Shown: positions 5,515-5,529 of the stretch, piece after piece
Layout of the letters: every line of letters begins with the position of its first letter
Numbering within the stretch: the stretch's first letter is position 1
DNA from: Candidatus Gastranaerophilales bacterium
Lineage (GTDB): Bacteria > Cyanobacteriota > Vampirovibrionia > Gastranaerophilales > Gastranaerophilaceae
Length of the DNA stretch: 5,529 nt
Direction: 5' to 3'
NCBI GenBank assembly: GCA_947589525.1
Contig: CANQAW010000122.1
Coordinates: 1-5,529, forward strand
Program-made: the position numbers and the translations under genes
The notes under the pieces: generated by a model
The model's input: only the letters and a program-made list of their open reading frames with translations
The model's database searches: none
What the model was told of the DNA's origin: nothing

Positions 5515-5529
5515 TTTATTTATTAAAAA

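Overview
This AT-rich window holds ordinary bacterial housekeeping genes and no recognisable mobile element, CRISPR array or defence system. It contains the C-terminal two thirds of pyruvate phosphate dikinase, a long-form dihydropteroate synthase (folP), a short-form ribosomal protein L25 (rplY), an unidentified 97-residue protein, an excinuclease UvrC that ends before the usual helix-hairpin-helix domain, and a tRNA-Cys. The genome uses the standard code, has little intergenic DNA and marks starts with Shine-Dalgarno sites only patchily. The tRNA carries no encoded CCA. These traits would fit a host-associated, AT-rich lineage such as the non-photosynthetic relatives of cyanobacteria (Vampirovibrionia/Gastranaerophilales), but that is a tentative guess; several Firmicutes-like or other AT-rich phyla are possible.

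Layout: the dikinase (+) enters from the left edge and ends at 1746. A strong bidirectional hairpin terminator (1761-1794) separates it from folP (-, 1793-2953), which converges on it. folP and rplY (+, 3029-3307) diverge from a 75-bp region with plausible back-to-back promoters. rplY and the unknown gene (-, 3308-3601) converge with their stop codons directly abutting, and a 7-bp-stem hairpin lies across both stops. The unknown gene and uvrC (+, 3717-5390) diverge from a 115-bp region containing a perfect 6+1+6 palindrome close to the uvrC start. After 53 bp comes tRNA-Cys(GCA) (5444-5514). No stretch over 300 bases lacks a gene.

The protein genes alternate strand strictly (+,-,+,-,+), so each is probably its own transcription unit. 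They serve unrelated processes: central carbon metabolism (PEP/pyruvate), folate synthesis, the ribosome and nucleotide excision repair. The points most worth a second look are the UvrC that stops exactly where its C-terminal HhH module should begin, the hairpin shared by the ends of rplY and its convergent neighbour, the unrecognised 97-residue protein, and the palindrome in front of an apparently SD-less uvrC.
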